From NCBI RefSeq assembly GCF_902459465.1, contig NC_047083.1, positions 10,221,526-10,285,525 on the forward strand: a stretch of 64,000 nt of DNA, given 5' to 3'. The notes below the pieces were generated by a model that made no database searches, was not told the origin of the DNA, and was given only the letters and a program-made list of their open reading frames with translations. The DNA comes from Asterias rubens. Taxonomy: Eukaryota; Echinodermata; Asteroidea; Forcipulatida; Asteriidae. Below, one piece after another: positions 23,801 to 33,092 of the stretch (positions within the stretch are counted from its first letter, which is position 1; every line of letters starts with the position of its first letter). The position numbers and the translations under genes were made by a program.

Positions 23801-25459
23801 GAACCTCATGAATAATCATGATTTGTATAAATTCTTTTCTTTGTCTGGTACCTTATCATACAGACAGACCTTATAAATATTCATGGTCTTTTTCTCTATT
23901 TCAGTGTATTTCTGTTTTTATTATTTTCTGTTGTATCTTTTGTTTGTGCTTCTTCTGTGGTCGCCTTACCAGTTAGTTTTTTTTTTTTTTTTTTTAGAAT
24001 TAGAGGTGTCTGTCTCTAAGAGATCCAAACATTACCGATTCTAGCAGGGTTAGGCCTATGTAATAAGAAACTTTTAGTATATTTTATTATTAGAGGCTTT
24101 AGGCGCTTTACAAATGTCTTTATTATTATTATTATTATTATTATTCTACGTTTCAAAAAGTGATAATATGCACTTTGGATCCTTCATGTAAGGGCACAAT
24201 ATAAATATTAAGTTATAGTTGTTATTTTCTAATTTTGTCTTGATCATTAACTGACATTCATTCCAGTTGAGTCATACCTTATACATATTCATTAGTCTTA
24301 GGAGTCATACCTTATACATATTCATTAAGATTAGGAGTCATACCTTATACATATTCATTAGTCTTAGGAGTCATACCTTATACATATTCATTAGTCTTAG
24401 GAGTCATACCTTATACATATTCATTAGTCTTAGGAGTCATACCTTATACATATTCATTAGTCTTAGGAGTCATACCTTATACATATTCATTAGTCTTAGG
24501 AGTCATACCTTATACATATTCATTAGTCTTAGGAGTCATACCTTATACATATTCATTAGTCTTAGGAGTCATACCTTATACATATTCATTAGTCTTAGGA
24601 GTCATACCTTATACATATTCATTAAGATTAGGAGTCATACCTTATACATATTCATTAAGATTAGGAGTCATACCTTATACATATTCATTAAGATTAGGAG
24701 TCATACCTTATACATATTCATTAAGATTAGGAGTCATACCTTATACATATTCATTAGTCTTAGGAGTCATACCTTATACATATTCATTAGTCTTGGGAGT
24801 CATATCTTATACATATTCATTAAGATTAGGAGTCATACCTTATACATATTCATTAGTCTTGGGAGTCATATCTTATACATATTCATTAAGATTAGGAGTC
24901 ATACCTTATACATATTCATTAGTCTTAGGAGTCATACCTTATACATATTCATTGACATTAGTCTTAGGAGTCATACCTTATACATATTCATTAGTCTTAG
25001 GAGTCATACCTTATACATATTCATTAGTCTTAGGAGTCATACCTTATACATATTCATTAGTCTTGGTAGTCATATCTTATACATATTCATTAAGATTAGG
25101 AGTCATACCTTATACATATTCATTAGTCTTAGGAGTCATACCTTATACATATTCATTAAGATTAGGAGTCATACCTTATACATATTCATTGACATTAGTC
25201 TTAGGAGTCATACCTTATACATATTCATTAGTCTTAGGAGTCATACCTTATACATATTAATAAGTCTTTTTTTCCTTCCCTTTTTCAGGTGACTGTTCAT
25301 TATCTGAAACCCGACTTTGTCGAAACAGATCTTATGATTCTTGGCCAAGCAGATTATTTCATCGGGAATTGTATCTCGTCATTTACCTCCTTCGTGAAGC
25401 GAGAACGAGATGCGAACGGGAAACCTTCATCATTCTTCGGCCAAGATTTGAACTTTTGA
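17831..25459 (+). CDS. POFUT1: GDP-fucose protein O-fucosyltransferase 1
   Basis: ER enzyme that transfers fucose from GDP-fucose to Ser/Thr in EGF repeats, e.g. of Notch. Exons: 17831-18245, 18559-18653, 19180-19357, 20082-20214, 21502-21697, 22431-22526, 23287-23427, 25289-25459 (474 aa). Motifs: [16 protein letters not shown] (GDP-fucose site), [13 protein letters not shown], and IHLRNGIDW at about residues 331-339, whose Arg corresponds to the key Arg of the family. Then YIATDK and NCISSFTSF with FVKRERD. A hydrophobic segment starting [16 protein letters not shown] (residue 38) is a signal peptide or anchor; starts at residues 1, 23 or 38 are possible. Between it and the domain are about 75 acidic, Ser-rich residues not found in human POFUT1 (388 aa). 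The protein ends FFGQDLNF, where human has a longer tail ending in RDEF. Polyadenylation signals: 26443-26448 and 26466-26471. Confidence 0.94.
18825..18935. repeat. Dispersed GGTGCCCTTGCC repeat copy
   Basis: Contains GAGGCAACGGAGGCGATTGC and TGGTGCCCTTGCCATTTCAA, shared with 57878-58050 and 62379-62530. In POFUT1 intron 2. Confidence 0.6.
19443..19632. repeat. Dispersed inverted repeat, GGCCTGGAATTTCATC family
   Basis: CAGGCCTGGAATTTCATCTT is inverted at 19547-19568 as AGATGAAATTCCAGGCCTG, making a roughly 125-bp foldback. Related to the repeat at 5420-5720. Confidence 0.7.
19730..20012. mobile_element. Family A MITE interrupted by family B MITE
   Basis: Family A ends are at 19732-19800 (AAGGCACTGGACAT) and 19974-20010 (AATTACCAAACATTTCCAGT). 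Between them, 19801-19974 is a family B element starting TCGATTTCACCAAACTC. The order shows that B inserted into A. Confidence 0.72.
20551..20915. mobile_element. Penelope-like retroelement fragment with 13-bp direct repeats
   Basis: The 13-bp direct repeat ATACATCTGCAAT (20551-20563 and 20903-20915) flanks the insert. Just inside is a perfect 18-bp inverted repeat, GTATATTTGGTTTGCGGT at 20592-20609 and its complement at 20885-20902. The interior from 20618 contains GACGATGACTAGAGCAAGCT and TCGAAACGTTGAG, shared with 54684-54862. No reverse transcriptase is present. Confidence 0.6.
21858..22050. repeat. 43-bp tandem duplication plus diverged third copy
   Basis: TTCTATTATAATTGTTCTCT... to ATATTTAGTT occurs twice back to back (about 21859-21944). 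A third, diverged copy lies near 22015-22053. In POFUT1 intron 5. Confidence 0.8.
22635..23047. mobile_element. Family A palindromic MITE, full copy
   Basis: AAAGGCAGTGGACACTATTG at the left and its inverted counterpart ending CAATAGTGTCCAGTGTCTTT at the right. The central hairpin GAGACCTCAGATTTCG/TTGAGGTCTCGAAATC is at about 22820-22858. In POFUT1 intron 6. Confidence 0.92.
23440..24240. other. AT-rich start of POFUT1 last intron
   Basis: Contains scattered single copies of ACCTTATAAATATTCATG- and ATGAATAATCATGA-like phrases that resemble the unit of the adjacent 33-bp array. Also a poly(T) at 23978-23996 and (TTA)n at 24119-24144. No gene is seen. Confidence 0.6.
24271..25260. repeat. 33-bp tandem array, 30 units, in POFUT1 last intron
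   Basis: The unit is GTCATACCTTATACATATTC plus ATTAGTCTTAGGA. Variants have AGATTA in place of GTCTTA, GGGAG for AGGAG, ATCTT for ACCTT, and two units carry a 6-bp insert. Thirty units were counted. Because 33 is a multiple of three and the unit lacks stops in one frame, a 341-codon open frame spans it, but it is intronic. It ends about 28 bp before the last POFUT1 exon, next to its polypyrimidine tract. Confidence 0.95.
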
Positions 25460-26471
25460 ACATCTCATACATGAATTTGTATCCACTGTTTTTTGTTTTG
25501 GTTTTTTTTCTCAAATTAGTTTTTGGAGATAATATGGTGGAAACAATTGGAGTGCACTGTTTGGTTTGGGTGTATAAGGACAAATTAACCCAAACCTAAT
25601 ACAGTCATTTTATTTTGTTCTATCTCAAATGGTTTATTCTACTCAGAAAGAATTTGTGCAGCATTTCAAAACGGCAAAGAAATTTAATTAACTAATCAAT
25701 CAATTCACAGATGGATTTGAAAGAAATATAACACAAAAAGTGCATCATTGTTTTTTATTTTTGGAGGAGTAAATGAGTTCCACTTCCAAAGTCTTCTAGA
25801 AACACACAATTTAGAAATAACTTGTGAAAATTTCATTCAATTCAGTGATAATTTTTTAGTGAAAACAACATGAATATTTTGTGCTTTATCACTGGAGTTT
25901 GGTTGCATGTTCATATCTTGCTTATTTTGATTGTGGCAATCAAAATAAACCAAGATATGATGTGGTTCTCCAATGTTCAACTTTTACATTTTTTTTGACT
26001 GAAATATATCGGTGGAGTATTAATGCTGGAGTAGTAATTATTAATCGTATACAGTCGTTTTTGAGTATTTCTTTCCAAAAATGTATAATGTACTTTGCCA
26101 AAAAAAAATATATACTACCAAAGTCTTTTACTTATAAACAGTTAACATTTAGTTTTTTTTTTTCTTCTTTTTTCCAAACACCAATTCTGTGCTTTGGTCC
26201 TAGTGTAATTACCAAAGTCTATTAATTTCCTGAAATAATATCTTCTTTGTATTTTTCACTTATTTTGAATCTTTCATTGAGCAGTTGAGATTCTATATCC
26301 CTTTTAAAATATTTTGTTGATTATGAAACTATATATTTTTACAAAATGTTTTAGTTTTTGTATTTAATTTTGATGGTGGCTGGAATAATGGTGTAGTTTT
26401 TTTGAATGGAATTTGAGTGATATGCAATTTTATAAACAGAAAAATAAACACATAATATTTTTTTTAATAAA

Positions 26472-29400
26472 ATGTCTTGGTAATTAAAGATTTATTTTTG
26501 TCTCAAATTAATACATGTTAAGTACAGCATCTTTAGAATTAATTGATGGTCTGAAAATCCATGCTGTTTAAAGATAAATAATAAATTGTTAGCGTCAGGA
26601 ATTTTGTTTGTATGAGGCAAGTTCAAGGAAGAAGTCTATTACACATAACAAATTAACCCACCAGTATGAAGCCTTATAGTGTACTGCAAGATGCATTACT
26701 CTGCGGCCATTCAAATATCTTGTCTAGTTTCTCGTCCGGCGCCAACGAAGATTTTATCTCCATTAAAAGAAAAAAACACGCATCCTTTTCTCTCACTGAA
26801 ATAAATAACATTCTATAAAGGTCACAACTGTAAATGAGTTTTTGTTGAACTTATTTTTTAGAAACTGCTTACCCACCAAAAGGAGTTATGAAAAAAATAG
26901 TGGCCTGACGTTCGACCCTAGCAGAGTAGAAGGCTAAAACATGTTAAACTTTGGTAAATTTTAGTAGTTTTGTTTTCTGGTAAAAATCGGAATTTAGCCA
27001 TCTGTGGGTAATTTAATTTATGTTGCGCTCTCTCCCCTGTTCGACTTCAAGGGTATATTATAACAGTAAAAATGCCTCAAAAAAATTACTCGGAAACACT
27101 TCAAGAAAAAGTACACCGTAAAATATAAGCAATAGAACTTACAACAAACAAACAATTTTTCTTCTTCTATGTCTGATTGATGCGAAACTAATAATCATTT
27201 CTGATTGGTCAATCGTCATAAGTGTACACCTTATGTGTACACGTATACACGTAGAGCTGTTGCAAACTGGCGCGTGACTTTAGACTTGATCGCGGTTATT
27301 CCTCTGCTTCAGCCACGAAACACCCCACAATCTGTGATCGTAGGCTATGACGAAGGTTCATCTACAAGAGGGCGCTATTTCATACACTAATGACATTGTA
27401 TTGAAAACAAGTCTATATGCAGTGACTGGTTCCATGACATGTGCTTTCAAAATTCTGACCAAAAATGGTTGACACAAAATCAGAGCAGCTCTATGGATGT
27501 GGTTGAGTGCCGTGTGCAAAGTGTTTAAGATTCGCCAAGAATGTTGCTGAGGGGTTTTTCTTGTAGAATTATGAAGATTTGTCTCTTTCTGTTTGGGAAC
27601 TAACTAGAGAGGAAGACGCAGTGAGGTTTGGTGTGCCGTGAAGTCATAAACCGTATATTGGGAAGGAAGAGTGTTGGTAAGTTATGGTTGTGTTTGTTTG
27701 TATTATCATTATTATTGTTTTGATATGTCTATCTTATCATTATGTGGTTTAAATATGTGCGGTTGATTTTTAGTATAAGAACCAGGGAAAGTGAACAATC
27801 TGTCTGAATTAATTGCTGTTTGACAAACTTGTTTTTTTCTCTCTCAAATATCATGAGTTTCCATTGTTGTTCTTGGAGAAACCAATGCTTATGGTCATTG
27901 CCCCCAGGTTATTCAAAAGCTCCCTGTAAAGGGAAGGTACACTATTGGTAATTGTCAAAGACCAGTGTTCTCACTTAAGGTATCTCAACATATGCATAAA
28001 ATAACAAACCTGTGGAAACTTTAGCTCAATTGGTCATCTGAGTTGGGAGAAAATGATGAAAGAAAAAACACCCTTGTTGGACGAATTTGTGTGCTTTTAG
28101 ATAGAAATAAAAGACTTCTAGCTAGAAGTATTTTATTATTTTAGTGAGAAATTACCTCTATTTCAAAATCTTTGTTACTTCAGAGGGAGCCGTTTCTCAC
28201 AATGTTTTATACTATCAACAGCTCTCTAATGCTCGTTACCGAGTAAGTTGTTAAGTTAATATTTGTTTTGAGTAATTACCAAACGTGTACCTTCCCTTTA
28301 AGTTTACGACGGATGGTAACAGATCATAGAGCTATATAATAAGAACCAACATCCAGATTCTCCCCATACCATTTAATTTCTTTCTTTAAACTCAAGAACT
28401 CTTTTTAAAACCATTTTATGTCTTTTTATAATTTGTCGGCTTATTGTTTGGGAAGACATGAACCCTTTGCTCAGTGGTTGCTTACGTCCATTGCCACTAA
28501 GCAAGTGACGTCATTCTAGACCGTACGATGTTTTTTGGTCTGACCATACACACTCTGCCCATTATTTCCTAGAGCTTCCTATAGGAACATAACTAAATGC
28601 TTACCGCTAAAACGCTGGTCCCGCCATTTAAATGTCAATTATGTCTTAAGTGCCTCCTCCTCTTTTTTTTTTCCTTTTTTTTGTTATATAGATTTTTAGC
28701 AGTTTGATTTTTGAAAAACAAGCAAGTTCTGCTCACGTTCTGCTCACGTTCTTAAAAGAGATACTAAAATATTATAAAAACGAAGTTCTTTTCAGAATAA
28801 GCAAACTTCACTAATTAATTGAATTCCAGTTTAGGCCTAATTGTATTATTATTTGCTATAATTCACTCTTGATGGGTCTATGCGGTTTCTAATTGGTTTT
28901 CCCGATACACAATGTGGCATTTTAATTAACACTTTAAAGGGGCTGTATCAAAGCAGGCATGTAGCTGTATAATGTTCACTGGGTTTCTACACATACGCCC
29001 CACCCGGCCATAGAATGAAGGGAGGCGCGTACCTCATAAGTACCTCATAACATGCAGCAAAAGACTAGAACCAAATTTCATAAAGCTGCTTAGCAGTAAA
29101 TACTGCTTGGCAAGTGAATTTGCTAATCAAAAATGTTGTGGGGCACCAGCCTCGACAATGCAAACTTAATGTAGTTTGGCTGGTTACCTTTTTCTGCTTT
29201 ATAGCAATACTTTTCTGTGTGCTGACGCCCCAATATTTGGGACTGGGCAGCCCCTTTAAGCGTCAACCGAAACGTCATCCTACCATCGCATCCTTGAAGT
29301 CGTATACCTATCCATATTTGGGGGTGTAGTTCATGGTACATCGACCTTTCATGTAAGCTAATTCCCATTCACTACAAGTACGTAGTGTCTAGCTCCCGCC

Positions 29401-30091
29401 TCGACACCATAGGCATTTAAACAGAAAAATATACCGTTAGCCAGAGGATGTCATTTGCCCATTCACCGGATAAGAATGCTTGGTATGTGTGGATCTAGGT
29501 CTATAGATTCTAGGCGGTTTACAGTTTCCCGCTGTGCTGAAATATTAAACTGGCAGTTTATGTTGAGTGCGGGGGAAATAATTATACTGTGTTAAAAATC
29601 TATACATGAGCAGATTCAATCTGCAGTCGATCTGCAGTCGAAATATAACTAATCATTTGGAAAAATACATTTAAATTTTAACAAATTTAGCGGTAAAAAA
29701 CGTCAATGACTTTGATAACGTATACCATCCGAAATCTGACTGGGTTTTAAAGATGCAGCTATCGAAATATTATTGATTAAAAGACAATAAATTTATTTGA
29801 TGTGAAATAAACACTAAATTATTTTAAAATCGCGGGTACCCGCCTCAAGCTTCTCTGGGCGACCAAATTGCGTTTATCTTTAAAGGCACGGGATAAAGGG
29901 ACACAAAAAAAGTCATTATTTTTCCTGGCGCGAAACCATAATTCTCACAAACTATTAGTAACCAAGTAACCAACATAATACAGCCTATATAACTAACGAA
30001 TGATCATTTATTGATAGGACAACGTGGGAATGAGGTTAAAATGTCATCAGAATTATCATAAAGTAATTTTCTTTTTCAGAATTATTGCAAG
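26472..30091. other. POFUT1 to LIM-gene interval; probable LIM 5' UTR exon
   Basis: No coding gene is supported. A possible non-coding first exon of the LIM gene ends near 27674 at GAGTGTTG before a GTAAGTT donor; this is a guess. A family A MITE fills 27929-28302. The rest is unique AT-rich sequence with short unconvincing frames. Confidence 0.45.
27929..28302. mobile_element. Family A palindromic MITE, full copy
   Basis: Left end AAGGTACACTATTGGTAATT, right end GAGTAATTACCAAACGTGTA. The interior has CATATGCATAAAATAACAAA and the family's CTCAATTGGTCATC segment. Both ends read GGTAC rather than GGCAC. Confidence 0.88.
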
Positions 30092-33000
30092 ATGTCGTAC
30101 GGCGGAGGATCAAAGTGCCCGAAATGTATGAAGAGTGTGTACTCGGCTGAGGAAGCACCCACTCCTGTGCAGGGACATAAATTCCATAAGCTCTGCTTCA
30201 GATGTGGTATGTAACAACCATTCTGATTGGTCCATATCTTGTATGCAAATTATGCCTGTCTCAGGCACCCACTCCTGTGCAGGGACATAAATTCCATAAG
30301 CTCTGCTTCAGATGTGGTATGTAACAACCATTCTGATTGGTCCTTAACTGGTATAAATATAAGCAAATTATGCTTGTTTCATGGTTTTCTACGTGAGCCT
30401 TAAAGGCAAAGTATACCTTTGGATTTTTTGAACTGCTTGGTTGTTTAAATGTAGATATATACAAAGAAACTAACATGTGAAATTCATCTCAGAAGTTGAG
30501 ATATCACCATTAATCCGGACATGTTGATACAACTTAAAATGTCTTTGGTCTATTTCAAAAAGAGTTATAACTTAGTAGTCCCAGTAGATATTAAAAAGTT
30601 AAGGCTGGCCGTGTCCAAACCCGAGATAGGACTATAGTCTTGACTCTTTGTGAAATGAGGAGTTGTTTTATATTTAAATTCAACTTTTCTCGGGGAAAAT
30701 ATTTTAAACCAAATTGTATCCTTTACTTTCAGAGGCCTGTAATAAGATGTTGGACTCCGTGACTGTTGCTGAGCATGAATTGAAGCTTTATTGTAAACAG
30801 TGTCATGGGAAGTTCTTTGGTCCTAAGGGGTACGGCTTCGGTGGTGGTGCCGGTACCCTCGGCATGGACTGCGGGGAGAGGCACGGTGGAGTCAGACCCC
30901 CAAAGTAAGTTAGACCCTGGTGTGGCAGGAGATTCTGCGAACTAGAGCAAGTTCGAGTGAGGTACTATAGTCGACTATAGTCGACCATCGGTTGAATTTG
31001 CCTGGTAATAGGATGTATACAATGCATAGGTAACCATGGAACATTAACCAGTGGTTGACAAATGGTCGCCACCCGAACTTGCTCCTAGCAAGAGTTATAT
31101 ATAACTCTATGCTGTGTACAAACTTCTTCTATAGCGCCCTCTTTTGAAACTTCCTCCCAAGCCCATGTTAATTTCCCAGAGGACAGAATTTCCGGCAGAC
31201 AGATTTCCCTGTGACACACTGGCATTTATTCCCTGCACCTTTAAATTGCCATCCTCAAAAAAGAAAACGACTACCACTCAAAATTATTTTTTTTTTTTTT
31301 TTTTTAACTCGGGTTATTTGTAGGGGCTTAAGATTTAAAGAATTGTATCTTGCAATAGTTCATGATAGTTCCCGTGGCATTTGGACATTCCTCTGCAAAT
31401 GTATCATGTTTCTCTACACCACATGATGAAATTAAATTATTGTTTAATAAACGCCAATTACTTCGTGATAGTTCAAAGGAATTTTGAGATTCCTCTGTAT
31501 ATGTTTCTTTATACCAAACGGTGAAGTTACTTGCTTAATAAAAACCAAGATACGAACTAAACTTTCTACTCAATTTATTTTTCTTGATACAGTCAGCCCT
31601 CTACGGTAGCCCAAGCTTACTCTGGTGCTGACTACCAGACTGGCCCACCACCAGAAGGGTCTGATATCTGCCCCCGATGTGGCAAGGCTGTTTACCAAGC
31701 TGAAAAGAGATTGGCTGCCAACCATGTAAGAGTCCTTAAGCGCTTTTATAATATAGATGTCAAAGGCCCTTTTCGAAACCACGGCATGTCAAAGCCGGCA
31801 TGTGCGCGTGCTTTGCGTACGTGCTACGTGGGTGGATTTCACAAAGAGTTAGGAATAGTCCTATATCGAGTTAGGACCAGTTACTCGTCCTAACTTAGGA
31901 CTATCCATGCATTTTGTATATCTTCTAGGACTAGTCCTAATTTTTTGTGAAATCGACCCCAGGGCCGGCTTCACACGAGAGAACGGAGCCTGAAGCCGAA
32001 TCAAAAGCCGAAGCCGTGGATTCGAAAAGGGCCACAAAGAAACCCTCTCTGTCATAAGATCTTTGGACCACTGTTAATGTATTAACTATCTTCTGTTTTT
32101 TGAGGATCATGGATGGTGTGCGATCACGTTTTTAAAATTTATTAAATTTAGTTATTTATTTAAAACAGATTTACGAGCCTCGACGTGTGACGTCAGATGT
32201 TCAGGCTGCATTTTTGTATCTGTACATTAAATTGCCAACCATAAAAAAATGTTCCTTATTTATTTTTAAGAATTCCCTTTTTTTTAAAAATCGATTTCGA
32301 AGAAAACAAATTCCCATTGAAAAGCACTGCGGCAGTGGCAATTCTGATGTAGAGAAAAATGCGTTCAGGCAGGCTATTAAGTGGGTGCGTTCGTTTAGCC
32401 TCCTGGGTCGACCCCGGTGTGTGACGGTTTTTTTTTTCCAGGACGAACGTGGGTAATTATCTGCACACGTTCGTCCTGGAAAAAGAAAACGCCACACCGG
32501 GGTCGACCCGGGAAGCTAATCGAACGCACCCAGTGTAAGGCAGCTTGTCAAAAACATATTTCATTTCTTCATCGTAGAGGGCGTATAAATCTTATTTGTG
32601 AAACTTTTTGTTGTGTTTTGTTTTTGACAGGCTTGGCACATAAAGTGTTTCTGCTGCGCCTACTGCGGCAAGAGTGTTGACTCAACTAACGTTAGAGATC
32701 GGGAGCATGAAATCTTCTGCCAGGGTAAAATCAATTTTCACTCATTTTATGTGTGAAACCATTTCTGAGATCGTTAATTATTTAAGTAAATTAAAAACAA
32801 TTTTGCGAGTACAACCTTTCTGGTTCAGGTTTGTTATTTTATGCATATGTTGAGATACACCAAGAGAGAAAATTAGACTTGTCTTTGACAATTACCAGTA
32901 GTGTCCAGTGTCTTTAAGAGTGATATGTAAAGTTTGTCATTTTAAATTGATTGAGTTTCGAGAGATACCAGTCTTCTCTAACTAATAAATTGTTACTTTG

Positions 33001-33092
33001 GGTTGGTATTTTCAGCTTGCTATGCAAAGGGGTTCGGCCCCGTTGGCGTTGGCTACGGACAAGGAGCTGGAACTCTCGGTAGCACCACTTAG
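30092..33092 (+). CDS. CSRP: Cysteine- and glycine-rich (CRP/muscle LIM) protein
   Basis: Two-LIM adaptor of the CRP/MLP family, which binds alpha-actinin and zyxin on actin structures and can enter the nucleus. Exons: 30092-30206, 30733-30904, 31593-31725, 32631-32724, 33016-33092 (196 aa; family about 194). LIM1 has CPKC, HKLCFRC, CNK and YCKQC. It is followed by the CRP glycine-rich signature [17 protein letters not shown]2 has CPRC, HIKCFCC, YCGK and FCQACY, then [14 protein letters not shown] at the C-terminus. The start ATG lies 12 nt after a 3' splice site, so the 5' UTR must be split. The first coding exon has a partial duplicate in the next intron (see 30265-30343). A polyadenylation signal is at 34022-34027. 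The gene's muscle role is inferred from the family. Confidence 0.95.
30265..30343 (+). pseudogene. Duplicated LIM exon end plus donor (candidate poison exon)
   Basis: 79 bp identical to 30155-30233: the last 52 nt of the first coding exon, its GTATGT donor and 27 nt of intron, offset by 110 bp. It is preceded by GCCTGTCTCAG, a usable 3' splice site. Splicing it after the normal donor would read into TAA within nine codons. Retaining the 58-nt spacer gives TAA at once. Confidence 0.8.
30547..30660. mobile_element. Family B MITE, degenerate
   Basis: Starts CTATTTCAAAAAGAGTTATA and ends GACTCTTTGTGAAATGAGG, an inverted pair matching family B termini. In LIM-gene intron 1. Confidence 0.6.
31764..32042. 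repeat. Outer inverted repeat enclosing the family B MITE
   Basis: GGCCCTTTTCGAAACCACGG at 31763-31782 faces CCGTGGATTCGAAAAGGGCC at 32014-32033. Inner CGGCATGTC versus GAAGCCG arms are diverged. The nested family B copy suggests an older foldback element received a younger insertion. Confidence 0.65.
31831..31964. mobile_element. Family B palindromic MITE
   Basis: GTGGATTTCACAAAGAGTTA to TTTTTTGTGAAATCGACCCC, with an inner TTAGGACCAGTTACTCGTCC. It lies within a larger palindrome, about 31766-32040, with CTTTTCGAAACCACGGC and CGTGGATTCGAAAAGGGCC arms. Confidence 0.85.
32385..32531. mobile_element. Family D palindromic MITE
   Basis: Left end GGGTGCGTTCGTTTAGCCTC, right end GAAGCTAATCGAACGCACCC, about 147 bp. 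GGTCGACCCCGGTGTG and CACACCGGGGTCGACC are internal arms and GGACGAACGTGGG/CACACGTTCGTCC is the core. It sits 100 bp upstream of a LIM-gene exon. Copies at 53544-53771 and 48975-49140. Confidence 0.88.
32826..32916. mobile_element. Family A MITE fragment (right end)
   Basis: AGGTTTGTTATTTTATGCAT through CAATTACCAGTAGTGTCCAG matches the right third of full copies. Intron 4 of the LIM gene. Confidence 0.8.

Noticed and set aside
24271-25260. CRISPR array
   Set aside because: Units are contiguous with no unique spacers, and the genome is eukaryotic.
24267-25292. 341-codon open frame of 11-residue repeats ([11 protein letters not shown] type)
   Set aside because: It is a 33-bp intronic tandem repeat; the frame is open only because the period is a multiple of three. 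The flanking POFUT1 exons splice across it in phase.
30261-30476. Minus-strand frame in LIM-gene intron 1
   Set aside because: Runs antisense over the duplicated exon segment; no family resemblance.
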